From the NCBI GenBank assembly GCA_023451265.1, contig JAEYAG010000178.1, positions 1 to 7,437 on the forward strand: a stretch of DNA of 7,437 nt. Direction: 5' to 3'. The stretch's first letter is position 1; each line of letters starts with the position of its first letter. The notes under the pieces were generated by a model. It was not told the origin of the DNA, searched no databases, and saw only the letters and a list, made by a program, of their open reading frames with translations. Shown here in pieces: positions 1-5,119 of the stretch. A program made the position numbers and the translations under genes. The DNA comes from Actinomycetes bacterium. Its GTDB lineage: Bacteria; Actinomycetota; Actinomycetes; Actinomycetales; Microbacteriaceae.

Positions 1-637
1 GGGCGTGGGTGGCGCCGACGCGGCCGCCACGGACGGCCTGAGCGTCCCCGATGCGGGCGGCCGACCCCGTCCCCCCGCACCCGCCTCCGTCGACGGCAGC
101 CGCGTGACGGCGGTCGGCGACTCGGTCATGCTCGCCTCCGCCGCCGGGCTCCTCGCCCGCCTGCCCGGCGTGCAGATCGACGCCGAAGTGTCGCGGTCGA
201 TGTGGGCCGGTGACACGATCGTCCAGCAGCTCGCCACGCAGGGCGCGCTACGCGACTACGTCGTCGTCGGCCTGGGCACGAACGGCCCCGTCGACGGGCA
301 GGCGCTGCAGCAGATCTACGACGCGATCGGCCGCGACCGCACCCTCGTGCTCGTGAACGCCTCCGCGCCGCGCGACTGGATCCCCGGCGTCAACAGCGAC
401 CTCGCCGCCTTCGCGGCCTCGCATCCCGGCGTCGTCGTCGCCGACTGGGCCCAGGCCATCGCGCCGCACCCCGACATGCTCGCCGGCGACCGCATCCACC
501 CCGGCCCCCAGGGCGGTGGCGTCTACGCCGATACGGTCGCCGCCGCGATCGACGGCGTGGCCAATCAGCGCGCCGAGGTCCGGTATCAGGTCGAGCTCAT
601 CCGCTGGGCGGCCGACGAGGCCCTGCGCGGCCGCTAG
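1..637 (+). CDS. C-terminal SGNH-like domain of a probable acyltransferase-3 family protein (5' end outside window)
   Basis: The frame is open to the window edge, so this is the 3' part of a longer gene; the GTG at 5-7 is not taken as a start. What is visible is a Gly/Pro/Ala-rich linker, then an alpha/beta SGNH-hydrolase-like domain. Block I reads AVGDSVM (nucleophile Ser codon 122-124), a GLGTNG block III has its Asn codon at 281-283, and a DRIHPG block V has its His codon at 497-499, so the usual Ser, Asn and His/Asp positions look intact. In actinobacteria such a domain often follows the ten-helix membrane domain of OafA-like acyltransferases, which O-acylate cell-surface glycans; the membrane part cannot be seen here. 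It could instead be a stand-alone secreted SGNH esterase. The stop TAG (635-637) overlaps the stop of the convergent GNAT gene. Confidence 0.75.
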   Translation, partial: GVGGADAAATDGLSVPDAGGRPRPPAPASVDGSRVTAVGDSVMLASAAGLLARLPGVQIDAEVSRSMWAGDTIVQQLATQGALRDYVVVGLGTNGPVDGQALQQIYDAIGRDRTLVLVNASAPRDWIPGVNSDLAAFAASHPGVVVADWAQAIAPHPDMLAGDRIHPGPQGGGVYADTVAAAIDGVANQRAEVRYQVELIRWAADEALRGR

Positions 638-1716
638 AGGGACATCACCAGCGCGACGGACCGCTCCGTCGCGACGAACCCCAGGCGCTCGTAGAGCGTG
701 TTCGCGCCGGTCGGGCTCGCGGTGTCCACGTCGAGCACGGCCTTCTCGAGCCCGGCGTCGGCGATCGCCTGCAGCGCTCCCGAGATCACGAGCGGCGCGA
801 GCCCCCGGCGGCGGTGCCCGCGCACGACACCGATGAGGTCGATGTACGCGTGGGAGGCCCCGAGCGTCGCCCAGTCCTCCTCGTTGACCGAGACGAGGCA
901 GAATGCCGCGATCGCCCCGTCCGCGTCGACGACGAGCCGCGACAGGTCGGGGCGGAAGAACTCGCCGCCCACGAACTTCGCCCAGGTCTCCGGCTGGCTG
1001 GGAAGGCTCCCCCAGTGGTCGCGGAACGCATCGTTGCGCGCCCGCCGGGCGTCATCGTCACGATCATGGGTGTACGGCACGACGCTCATCTCCGGGGGCG
1101 GAGTCACGTCGTTCACGGGCTCGGACTGGTCCCGCACCATCGACGAGAACCAGCGCTCCGCAGTGAAGCCGAGCCCCTCCGCGATGCGCCGGCTGCCGAT
1201 GTCCGTCTCCTCGGCGTACGCCTTCACGTCGGCCGACCACGGCGCGTCGGCCGTCTCGGTGACCCCACTTGCCGCTTCGGCGAGCTGCTGCAGCGCCCGC
1301 GACAGCTGCCATCGGTAGACGCTCGAACCGATGCCGCGCCGTCGCAGGGCCGGCACGACAGCGCCGCCGAGATTCACTGTGAGCGTACCCTCGCGGGAGG
1401 GATGCAGGAACGCGCTCCCGAACGCGACGGGGGCGCCGTCTGCGCCGAACCCGATGATCGTGTCGCGGGTGTGGTCGATGTGCGGCAGGTCGAACGTGTC
1501 CGCGACCTCTTCCCGCGGCGTCGTCCACGTCGGGTGATCCACACGGTCGGCGGCGGCGAGCACGGCGTGGATCGCGTCGACGTCGTCGGGCGTCGCCATC
1601 CGCCACACCGGCACATCGGCGTGGGCGGGAGGGAGCGGAAGGTCCCCGGCCGCGTCTGCCGCGGCATCCGCCCCTCGCACCGCGGCGATCCGCCCGATCA
1701 GACTCGTCTGTGTCAC
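634..1716 (-). CDS. Two-domain GNAT-family N-acetyltransferase
   Basis: A 360-residue protein with two GNAT folds. The first spans about residues 35-190 with a motif A of type RRRGIG at 125-130. The second spans about 210-360 with RGHRRRGLA at 299-307 and the typical C-terminal ANTLYERLGF at 338-347. The basic/Gly loops bind the pyrophosphate of acetyl-CoA in this superfamily. The layout recalls mycothiol synthase MshD, but I see no basis for that name and the substrate is unknown. I chose GTG at 1716 over an in-frame ATG at 1767 because the longer form would begin inside the rplQ terminator hairpin, and because a TACAGT -10-like box ends 6 nt before this GTG, fitting a leaderless transcript. 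It lies where truA often follows rplQ in other actinobacteria. The stop overlaps the plus-strand gene's stop. Confidence 0.82.
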   Translation of the reverse strand: MTQTSLIGRIAAVRGADAAADAAGDLPLPPAHADVPVWRMATPDDVDAIHAVLAAADRVDHPTWTTPREEVADTFDLPHIDHTRDTIIGFGADGAPVAFGSAFLHPSREGTLTVNLGGAVVPALRRRGIGSSVYRWQLSRALQQLAEAASGVTETADAPWSADVKAYAEETDIGSRRIAEGLGFTAERWFSSMVRDQSEPVNDVTPPPEMSVVPYTHDRDDDARRARNDAFRDHWGSLPSQPETWAKFVGGEFFRPDLSRLVVDADGAIAAFCLVSVNEEDWATLGASHAYIDLIGVVRGHRRRGLAPLVISGALQAIADAGLEKAVLDVDTASPTGANTLYERLGFVATERSVALVMSL

Positions 1717-1728
1717 CCCGCCACTGTA
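1717..1728 (-). promoter_or_regulatory. Candidate -10 box for a leaderless GNAT transcript
   Basis: On the minus strand TACAGT (1723-1728) fits the actinobacterial TANNNT -10 pattern and is followed by six bases and then the GTG start at 1716, placing the expected transcription start on or next to the start codon. I see no convincing -35 and no good Shine-Dalgarno sequence. Leaderless mRNAs with -10-only promoters are common in actinobacteria. This is an inference from spacing. Confidence 0.35.
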
Positions 1729-1757
1729 GCCGGGGCCACCGCACCCGGGCATGCGAA

Positions 1758-1798
1758 AGGCCCGCACCCGCTGTCGATGACAGCGGGGGGGCGGGCCT
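1758..1798 (-). terminator. Intrinsic terminator-like hairpin after rplQ
   Basis: A strong stem in two parts: 1758-1765 (AGGCCCGC) pairs with 1791-1798, and 1767-1775 (CCCGCTGTC) pairs with 1779-1787, leaving a 3-nt loop and a small internal bulge. On the minus strand the stem is followed by TTTCGCAT, a weak T-run, as is common in high-GC actinobacteria. It begins about 20 nt after the rplQ stop and separates the ribosomal transcript from the GNAT gene. Confidence 0.8.
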
Positions 1799-1817
1799 CT
1801 CGCGTTCGGCGGGTGCC

Positions 1818-2426
1818 TTACTTCTCGACGGCGTCCTCGGCCGCAGCCTCGGCGGCCGCGCCCTCCTCCTGCGACTCGGCGCCGGCCTCGGCACCGGAGT
1901 CCGCAGCGGCGACCTCGTCGGCAGCATCCTGAGTCTCGTCGGCCTCGGCGACGGCCTCGGTGGCCTTCTCCTCGGCCTCGTCCGCGGCGGGAGCCGCTGC
2001 GGCGGCCGGAGCCGACTTCCCTTCGACAGGCTCAGGACGGCGCTTCGCGCTCTTCGGCTTCGGGTTCACCGGCTCGAGGACGAGCTCGATGACGGCCATG
2101 GGCGCGTTGTCACCCTTGCGGTTGCCGACCTTCGTGATGCGGGTGTAGCCGCCCTCACGCTCGGCGACCAGCGGCGCGATCTCGGCGAACAGGACGTGCA
2201 CGACTTCCTTGTCACCGATGACCGACAGCACCCGGCGACGGGCGTGCAGGTCGCCGCGCTTGGCGAAGGTGATGAGGCGCTCGGCGAGCGGACGCAGGCG
2301 CTTGGCCTTGGTCTCGGTCGTCGTGATCGAGCGGTGCGTGAACAGCGCCGCGGCGAGGTTCGCGAGCAGCAGACGCTCGTGGGCGGGGCCGCCTCCGAGG
2401 CGGGGACCCTTGGTGGGCTTGGGCAT
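1818..2426 (-). CDS. rplQ: 50S ribosomal protein bL17 with long acidic C-terminal tail
   Basis: bL17 sits near the exit tunnel of the large ribosomal subunit. Residues 1-119 are the conserved core, starting MPKPTKGPRLGGGPAHERLL and including THRSITTTETKAKRLRPLAE and a Gly/Tyr region near 92-95. Bacterial L17 is usually about 115-130 residues; this one has 202 because of an Ala/Glu/Asp-rich low-complexity tail from about residue 120, a common actinobacterial extension. The tail begins with a basic stretch KPKSAKRR and then PEPVEG (131-136), encoded by a dispersed palindromic repeat described separately. The ATG at 2424-2426 has GGAG about 10 nt upstream. It is the last gene of the operon, 47 nt after rpoA and before a terminator. 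Confidence 0.97.
   Translation of the reverse strand: MPKPTKGPRLGGGPAHERLLLANLAAALFTHRSITTTETKAKRLRPLAERLITFAKRGDLHARRRVLSVIGDKEVVHVLFAEIAPLVAEREGGYTRITKVGNRKGDNAPMAVIELVLEPVNPKPKSAKRRPEPVEGKSAPAAAAAPAADEAEEKATEAVAEADETQDAADEVAAADSGAEAGAESQEEGAAAEAAAEDAVEK
2020..2038. repeat. Dispersed palindromic repeat translated within the rplQ tail
   Basis: The plus strand reads CTTCGACAGGCTCAGGA at 2021-2037; on the coding strand CCTGAGCCTGTCGAAGG gives Pro-Glu-Pro-Val-Glu-Gly. From memory this 16-17 base sequence is the core of an interspersed repeat found in many proteobacteria and actinobacteria, normally intergenic, whose translations give peptides such as PEPVEG. Here it is in frame inside a low-complexity linker. 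One copy was seen in this window. Confidence 0.6.
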
Positions 2427-2473
2427 ATCAGTTACTCCAGGTGGAAAGTGTCACAGAACCGGCGCGAACCGGA

Positions 2474-3463
2474 TCAGATGGTCTCGTCGTCGTAGCCGCC
2501 GTAGAAGTGGGCGCCGTCGAACCCGGGGACCGAGTCCTTCAGCGACAGGCCCAGCGAGATGAGCTTGTCGCGCACCTCGTCGACCGACTTCTGACCGAAG
2601 TTGCGGATGTTCATCAGCTGCGTCTCGCTCAGGGCGACGAGCTCGGACACCGTGTTGATGCCCTCGCGCTTGAGGCAGTTGTACGAGCGGACCGACAGGT
2701 CGAGGTCCTCGATGGGCATCGACAGCTCGCCCGAGACGACCTCGGCTACCGGCGCAGGGCCGATCTCGATGCCCTCGGCCTCGACGTTCAGCTCGCGGGC
2801 GAGACCGAACAGCTCGGTCAGCGTGCGACCGGCCGACGCGACGGCGTCGCGCGGGGTGATCGAGGGCTTGGCCTCGACGTCGAGCACGAGCTTGTCGAAG
2901 TCGGTGCGCTCACCGGCACGCGTCGCGTCGACCCGGTACGACACCTTCAGCACGGGCGAGTAGATCGAGTCGACCGGGATCTGACCGGCCTCGGCGTACT
3001 CGTTGCGGTTCTGCGTGGCCGAGACGTAGCCGCGGCCGCGCTCGATCGTGAGCTCCAGCTCGAAGCGGGCCGCGTCGTTGAGCGTCGCGATGACGAGCTC
3101 GGGGTTGTGCACCTCGACACCGGCGGGAGCGGAGATGTCGGCGGCGGTGACCTCACCGGCGCCGGTCTTGCGCAGGTACGCCGTGATGGGCTCGTCGCGC
3201 TCGGACGAGACCACGAGCTGCTTGATGTTGAGGATGATCTCGGTGACATCCTCCTTCACGCCCGGGATGGTGCTGAACTCGTGCAGCACGCCGTCGATGC
3301 GGATGCTGGTGACCGCCGCTCCCGGGATCGAGGAGAGCAGGCTGCGCCGCAGGGCGTTGCCGATCGTGTAGCCGAAGCCGGGCTCCAACGGCTCGATGAT
3401 GAACCGGCTGCGGAATTCGCCGATCTTCTCCTCGGTCAGAGTGGGACGCTGTGCAATGAGCAC
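2474..3463 (-). CDS. rpoA: DNA-directed RNA polymerase subunit alpha
   Basis: The 329-residue alpha subunit, usual length for bacteria. The N-terminal dimerisation domain (about 1-230) carries LEPGFGYTIGNALRRSLLSS at 26-45, the signature used for assembly with beta and beta'. An acidic linker follows, then the C-terminal DNA-binding domain (about 250-310). That domain has VRSYNCLK at 258-265, where Arg259, Asn262 and Cys263 correspond to E. coli R265, N268 and C269, and NFGQKSVDEV at 288-297. The start is GTG at 3461-3463, preceded by GGAAAGGAA at good spacing. No key residue is missing. It follows rpsK after 116 nt that include a hairpin and a possible own promoter, and is co-directional with rplQ. 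Confidence 0.98.
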   Translation of the reverse strand: MLIAQRPTLTEEKIGEFRSRFIIEPLEPGFGYTIGNALRRSLLSSIPGAAVTSIRIDGVLHEFSTIPGVKEDVTEIILNIKQLVVSSERDEPITAYLRKTGAGEVTAADISAPAGVEVHNPELVIATLNDAARFELELTIERGRGYVSATQNRNEYAEAGQIPVDSIYSPVLKVSYRVDATRAGERTDFDKLVLDVEAKPSITPRDAVASAGRTLTELFGLARELNVEAEGIEIGPAPVAEVVSGELSMPIEDLDLSVRSYNCLKREGINTVSELVALSETQLMNIRNFGQKSVDEVRDKLISLGLSLKDSVPGFDGAHFYGGYDDETI

Positions 3464-3506
3464 TATGTGTTCCTTTCCGTCACGTGCCCGCTATATGACA
3501 CGTGCG

Positions 3507-3534
3507 ATTAGCAAGAGATTTTGAGTTGTGTAAA
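3507..3534 (-). promoter_or_regulatory. Candidate promoter for rpoA-rplQ
   Basis: On the minus strand TTTACA (3529-3534; five of six matches to TTGACA) and GCTAAT (3507-3512; four of six matches to TATAAT) are 16 bp apart. The surrounding 3505-3535 is conspicuously AT-rich for this genome. The predicted start near 3500 would give a leader of about 37 nt before the rpoA GTG. An alternative -10, TATAGC, lies at about 3491-3496 but lacks a matching -35. Confidence 0.35.
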
Positions 3535-3543
3535 GACGAACCG

Positions 3544-3572
3544 GACGGATGCCGCGACACGCGGCATCCGTC
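3544..3572 (-). terminator. 13-bp hairpin 7 nt after the rpsK stop (partial terminator, attenuator or 3'-end stabiliser)
   Basis: A perfect inverted repeat: 3544-3556 (GACGGATGCCGCG) pairs with 3560-3572 around a 3-nt loop. Its place directly after rpsK suggests a terminator, but the tail on the minus strand (CCGGTTCGTCTTTAC) has no real T-run, so read-through into rpoA is likely. It could set the ratio of rpsM-rpsK to rpoA-rplQ mRNA or act as an mRNA end stabiliser. Confidence 0.55.
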
Positions 3573-3579
3573 GGCGGGA

Positions 3580-3978
3580 TCAGACGCGGCGGCGCTTGGG
3601 GGGACGGCAGCCGTTGTGCGCCTGCGGGGTGACGTCCGAGATCGAACCCACCTCGAGGCCGGCGGCCTGCAGCGAACGGATCGCGGTCTCGCGGCCCGAG
3701 CCCGGGCCCTTCACGAAGACGTCGACCTTCTTGACGCCGTGCTCGGCGGCCTGACGGGCGGCCGACTCGGCCGCCATGCCGGCGGCGTACGGGGTCGACT
3801 TGCGCGAGCCCTTGAAGCCCACGCCACCCGACGACGCCCAGCTGATGACGGCGCCCGACGGGTCGGTGATCGAGACGATCGTGTTGTTGAACGTCGACTT
3901 GATGTGGGCCTGGCCCAGCGCGATGTTCTTCTTTTCCTTGCGGCGCGGCTTGCGCGCGGCGGTCTTGGCCTGTGCCAT
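3580..3978 (-). CDS. rpsK: 30S ribosomal protein uS11
   Basis: uS11 lies on the platform of the small subunit, next to the mRNA exit channel. The 132-residue product has the usual length, a basic N-terminal extension (KTAARKPRRKEKKN), the core HIKSTFNNTIVSITDPSGAV (25-44), GSRKSTPYAAGMAAE (57-71), VKGPGSGRETAIRSL (89-103), and the conserved C-terminus HNGCRPPKRRRV (121-132). The ATG at 3976-3978 has AGGAG about 8-9 nt upstream. It lies 40 nt after rpsM and was probably co-transcribed with it. In many bacteria rpsD follows here; in this window a hairpin and rpoA follow instead. Confidence 0.98.
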   Translation of the reverse strand: MAQAKTAARKPRRKEKKNIALGQAHIKSTFNNTIVSITDPSGAVISWASSGGVGFKGSRKSTPYAAGMAAESAARQAAEHGVKKVDVFVKGPGSGRETAIRSLQAAGLEVGSISDVTPQAHNGCRPPKRRRV

Positions 3979-4018
3979 GAGTATGTTCTCCTAAACCTGT
4001 GAACCCGGGGGCCGCGCC

Positions 4019-4393
4019 TTAGCGCGCCTTCTTCTTGCCGGCGACGGTGCGCTTGGGGCCCTTGCGGGTACGCGCGTTGGTCTTCGTGCGCTGACCGCGC
4101 ACCGGAAGGCCGCGGCGGTGGCGCAGACCTTCGTACGAGCCGATCTCGACCTTGCGGCGGATGTCGGCGGCGACCTCGCGGCGCAGGTCACCCTCCACCT
4201 TGTAGTTGCCTTCGATGTAGTCGCGCAGCGCGACCAGCTGGTCGTCCGAGAGGTCCTTGACGCGGATCGACTCGTCGATCTCGGTGGCCTTGAGGATCTC
4301 GACCGAACGGGTACGGCCGATGCCGTAGATGTAGGTGCGGGCGATCACCACGCGCTTGTCGCGCGGGATGTCAACGCCGGCAAGACGTGCCAT
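4019..4393 (-). CDS. rpsM: 30S ribosomal protein uS13
   Basis: uS13 forms inter-subunit bridges in the head of the 30S subunit and touches P-site tRNA through its basic tail. The 124-residue product starts MARLAGVDIPRDKR, has the helical segment ARTYIYGIGRTRSVEIL (18-34), the signature HRRGLPVRGQRTKTNARTRK (92-111), and a Lys/Arg-rich C-terminus. The frame stays open for another 98 codons upstream through non-coding repeats; the ATG at 4391-4393 is chosen because the family always starts MAR(I/L)AG and AGGAG lies about 8 nt upstream. That AGGAG is part of the self-complementary CTCCTAGGAG at 4401-4410. A 308-nt gap with repeats and possible RNA structure separates it from rpmJ. Confidence 0.98.
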   Translation of the reverse strand: MARLAGVDIPRDKRVVIARTYIYGIGRTRSVEILKATEIDESIRVKDLSDDQLVALRDYIEGNYKVEGDLRREVAADIRRKVEIGSYEGLRHRRGLPVRGQRTKTNARTRKGPKRTVAGKKKAR

Positions 4394-4412
4394 GCGGTTT
4401 CTCCTAGGAGTA

Positions 4413-4488
4413 GGTGGAGGTGTGGAGCAGGATCGGTGCCCGGGCCTCCACCCGGGGTGTCCCCCACGCGAGTGGGATCTGATCCTGC
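4413..4488 (-). promoter_or_regulatory. Potential three-way-junction leader with loop-to-SD-region pairing, upstream of rpsM
   Basis: Three helices can be drawn in the minus-strand RNA. P1 pairs 4427-4434 with 4481-4488 (GCAGGATC/GATCCTGC, 8 bp). P2 pairs 4463-4467 with 4472-4476 (CCCAC/GTGGG, UCGC loop). P3 pairs 4439-4444 with 4451-4456 (CCCGGG with itself, 6-nt loop UGGAGG). The P3 loop region (4445-4452) is perfectly complementary over 8 bases to 4413-4420, just before the rpsM Shine-Dalgarno sequence. This would allow a pseudoknot, or a switch in which CCUCC pairs either with the loop or with GGAG of the Shine-Dalgarno. Ribosomal proteins often regulate their own operons through such leaders; the ligand is unknown and folding was done by eye. 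Confidence 0.4.
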
Positions 4489-4505
4489 CTGTTGTCGTGA
4501 CCGTC

Positions 4506-4546
4506 TCCGGTCGTTGAGCGAGCGAAGCGAGACGAAACGCGGCTCC
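4506..4546. repeat. 41-bp tandem repeat, copy 1
   Basis: This block is identical over 41 bp to 4552-4592; the period is 46 bp with a 5-bp spacer. The core on the plus strand runs GTTGAGCGAGCGAAGCGAG followed by ACGAAACGCGGCTCC. From memory, GTTGAGCGAG...CGAGnCGAAAC sequences recur between genes in actinobacterial genomes. No frame codes through it convincingly. Confidence 0.9.
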
Positions 4547-4551
4547 GACCT

Positions 4552-4592
4552 TCCGGTCGTTGAGCGAGCGAAGCGAGACGAAACGCGGCTCC
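4552..4592. repeat. 41-bp tandem repeat, copy 2
   Basis: An exact copy of 4506-4546. Perfect identity in non-coding DNA suggests recent duplication or active homogenisation. The pair lies inside the leader of rpsM, so it is transcribed if infA-rpmJ-rpsM is one operon. Confidence 0.9.
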
Positions 4593-4618
4593 TCGTGTAT
4601 TGAGTTGTGGCTTGCTGA

Positions 4619-4653
4619 GGTTTCGACTCGGCCCTGGCGGGCCTCGCTCAACC
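4619..4653. repeat. Inverted, diverged relative of the 41-bp repeat with a central hairpin
   Basis: Read on the minus strand this is GGTTGAGCGAG, then GCCCGCCAGGGC, then CGAGTCGAAACC. The outer parts match GTTGAGCGAG and CGAGACGAAAC of the tandem copies with one change, in inverted orientation. The middle differs and folds as a 5-bp stem with a 4-nt loop (4630-4634 with 4639-4643). Confidence 0.65.
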
Positions 4654-4663
4654 TTGACGTTCG

Positions 4664-4694
4664 CGGCTCAACGCTCCTACGTCGCATTGAGCCG
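4664..4694 (-). other. 8-bp inverted repeat just after the rpmJ stop
   Basis: 4664-4671 (CGGCTCAA) pairs with 4687-4694 (TTGAGCCG), with a 15-nt loop. On the minus strand it begins 7 nt after the rpmJ TGA. No T-run follows, so it is a weak terminator candidate; a role in mRNA processing or as part of the repeat cluster is equally possible. Confidence 0.4.
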
Positions 4695-4701
4695 ACTCAC
4701 G

Positions 4702-4818
4702 TCAACCCTGGCGCTGCTTGTGGCGCGGGTTGGACTTGCAGATGACCATCACGCGGCCGTGGCGGCGGATGACCTTGCAGTGGTCGCAGATGGGCTTGAC
4801 GGAGGGGTTGACCTTCAT
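4702..4818 (-). CDS. rpmJ: 50S ribosomal protein bL36, zinc-binding type
   Basis: A 38-residue protein beginning MKVNPSVKPICDHCKVIRRH and ending RHKQRQG. bL36 binds 23S rRNA in the large subunit. Cys11, Cys14, Cys27 and His33 form the CCCH zinc ribbon of the zinc-containing (C+) paralogue, in contrast to zinc-independent bL36 forms used under zinc starvation. Length and sequence are normal. The ATG at 4816-4818 is fixed by the family; the Shine-Dalgarno is weak (GAAAGAA). It follows infA after 62 nt and shares its direction, as in most bacteria. Confidence 0.97.
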   Translation of the reverse strand: MKVNPSVKPICDHCKVIRRHGRVMVICKSNPRHKQRQG

Positions 4819-4844
4819 GATGTTCTTTCGCTGTCTTCACCGGG

Positions 4845-4858
4845 CAGGCCGAAGCCTG
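4845..4858 (-). other. C(UUCG)G tetraloop hairpin between infA and rpmJ
   Basis: On the minus strand CAGGC-TTCG-GCCTG forms a 5-bp stem closed by the very stable C(UUCG)G tetraloop. It lies 22 nt after the infA stop and before the rpmJ ribosome-binding region. No T-run follows, so it is unlikely to terminate transcription; it may pause ribosomes or protect mRNA. Confidence 0.5.
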
Positions 4859-4880
4859 GGGTGTTACTTCTCGACCGGTC

Positions 4881-5102
4881 TCAGCGGTAGCGGTAGACGA
4901 TGCGACCCCGGGTGAGGTCGTAGGGCGAGAGCTCCACGACGACACGGTCCTCGGGGATGATGCGGATGTAGTTCTGCCGCATCTTGCCGGAGATCGTCGC
5001 GAGGACCTTGTGTCCGTTGCTCAGCTCAACGCGGAACATCGCGTTGGGCAGCGCCTCGGAGATCACGCCCTCGATCTCGATGACTCCGTCTTTCTTCGCC
5101 AT
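4881..5102 (-). CDS. infA: Translation initiation factor IF-1
   Basis: IF1 binds the A site of the 30S subunit during initiation. The 73-residue product has the normal length and an OB-fold sequence: MAKKDGVIEIEGVISEALPN, then FRVELSNGH (23-31), ISGKMRQNYIRIIPEDRV (37-54), and the end LTRGRIVYRYR (63-73). An in-frame upstream ATG would add 44 residues with no family support, so the ATG at 5100-5102 is used. That start lies in a direct repeat (CGAGCGTA twice) and no clear Shine-Dalgarno precedes it. It is the first gene of the ribosomal transcript, with a promoter about 90 nt upstream. Confidence 0.97.
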   Translation of the reverse strand: MAKKDGVIEIEGVISEALPNAMFRVELSNGHKVLATISGKMRQNYIRIIPEDRVVVELSPYDLTRGRIVYRYR

Positions 5103-5119
5103 ACGCTCGCTTACGCTCG

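Noticed and set aside
814..1932. Long open frame on the plus strand opposite the GNAT gene and rplQ
   Set aside because: It crosses the terminator hairpin, has no family motifs and is explained by high GC content opposite a convincing GNAT gene.
2441..3511. Long open frame on the plus strand opposite rpoA
   Set aside because: It is antisense to a complete, unmistakable rpoA and is rich in Arg/Asp/Val repeats typical of GC-rich shadow frames.
4506..4592. CRISPR-like array
   Set aside because: Only two repeat units with a 5-bp spacer; no spacer-sized gaps and no cas genes.
4489..4615. Separate promoter for rpsM
   Set aside because: TACACG near 4594-4599 on the minus strand resembles a -10 box, but no acceptable -35 stands 16-18 bp upstream.
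4394..4687. 98-residue N-terminal extension of uS13
   Set aside because: The extension would translate the repeats and leader; the family starts at MARLAG and that start has a good Shine-Dalgarno.
4400..4700. Missed small gene or tRNA in the rpmJ-rpsM gap
   Set aside because: Frames here are made of repeats with no plausible ribosome-binding site, and no cloverleaf with a TTC arm and anticodon loop could be drawn.
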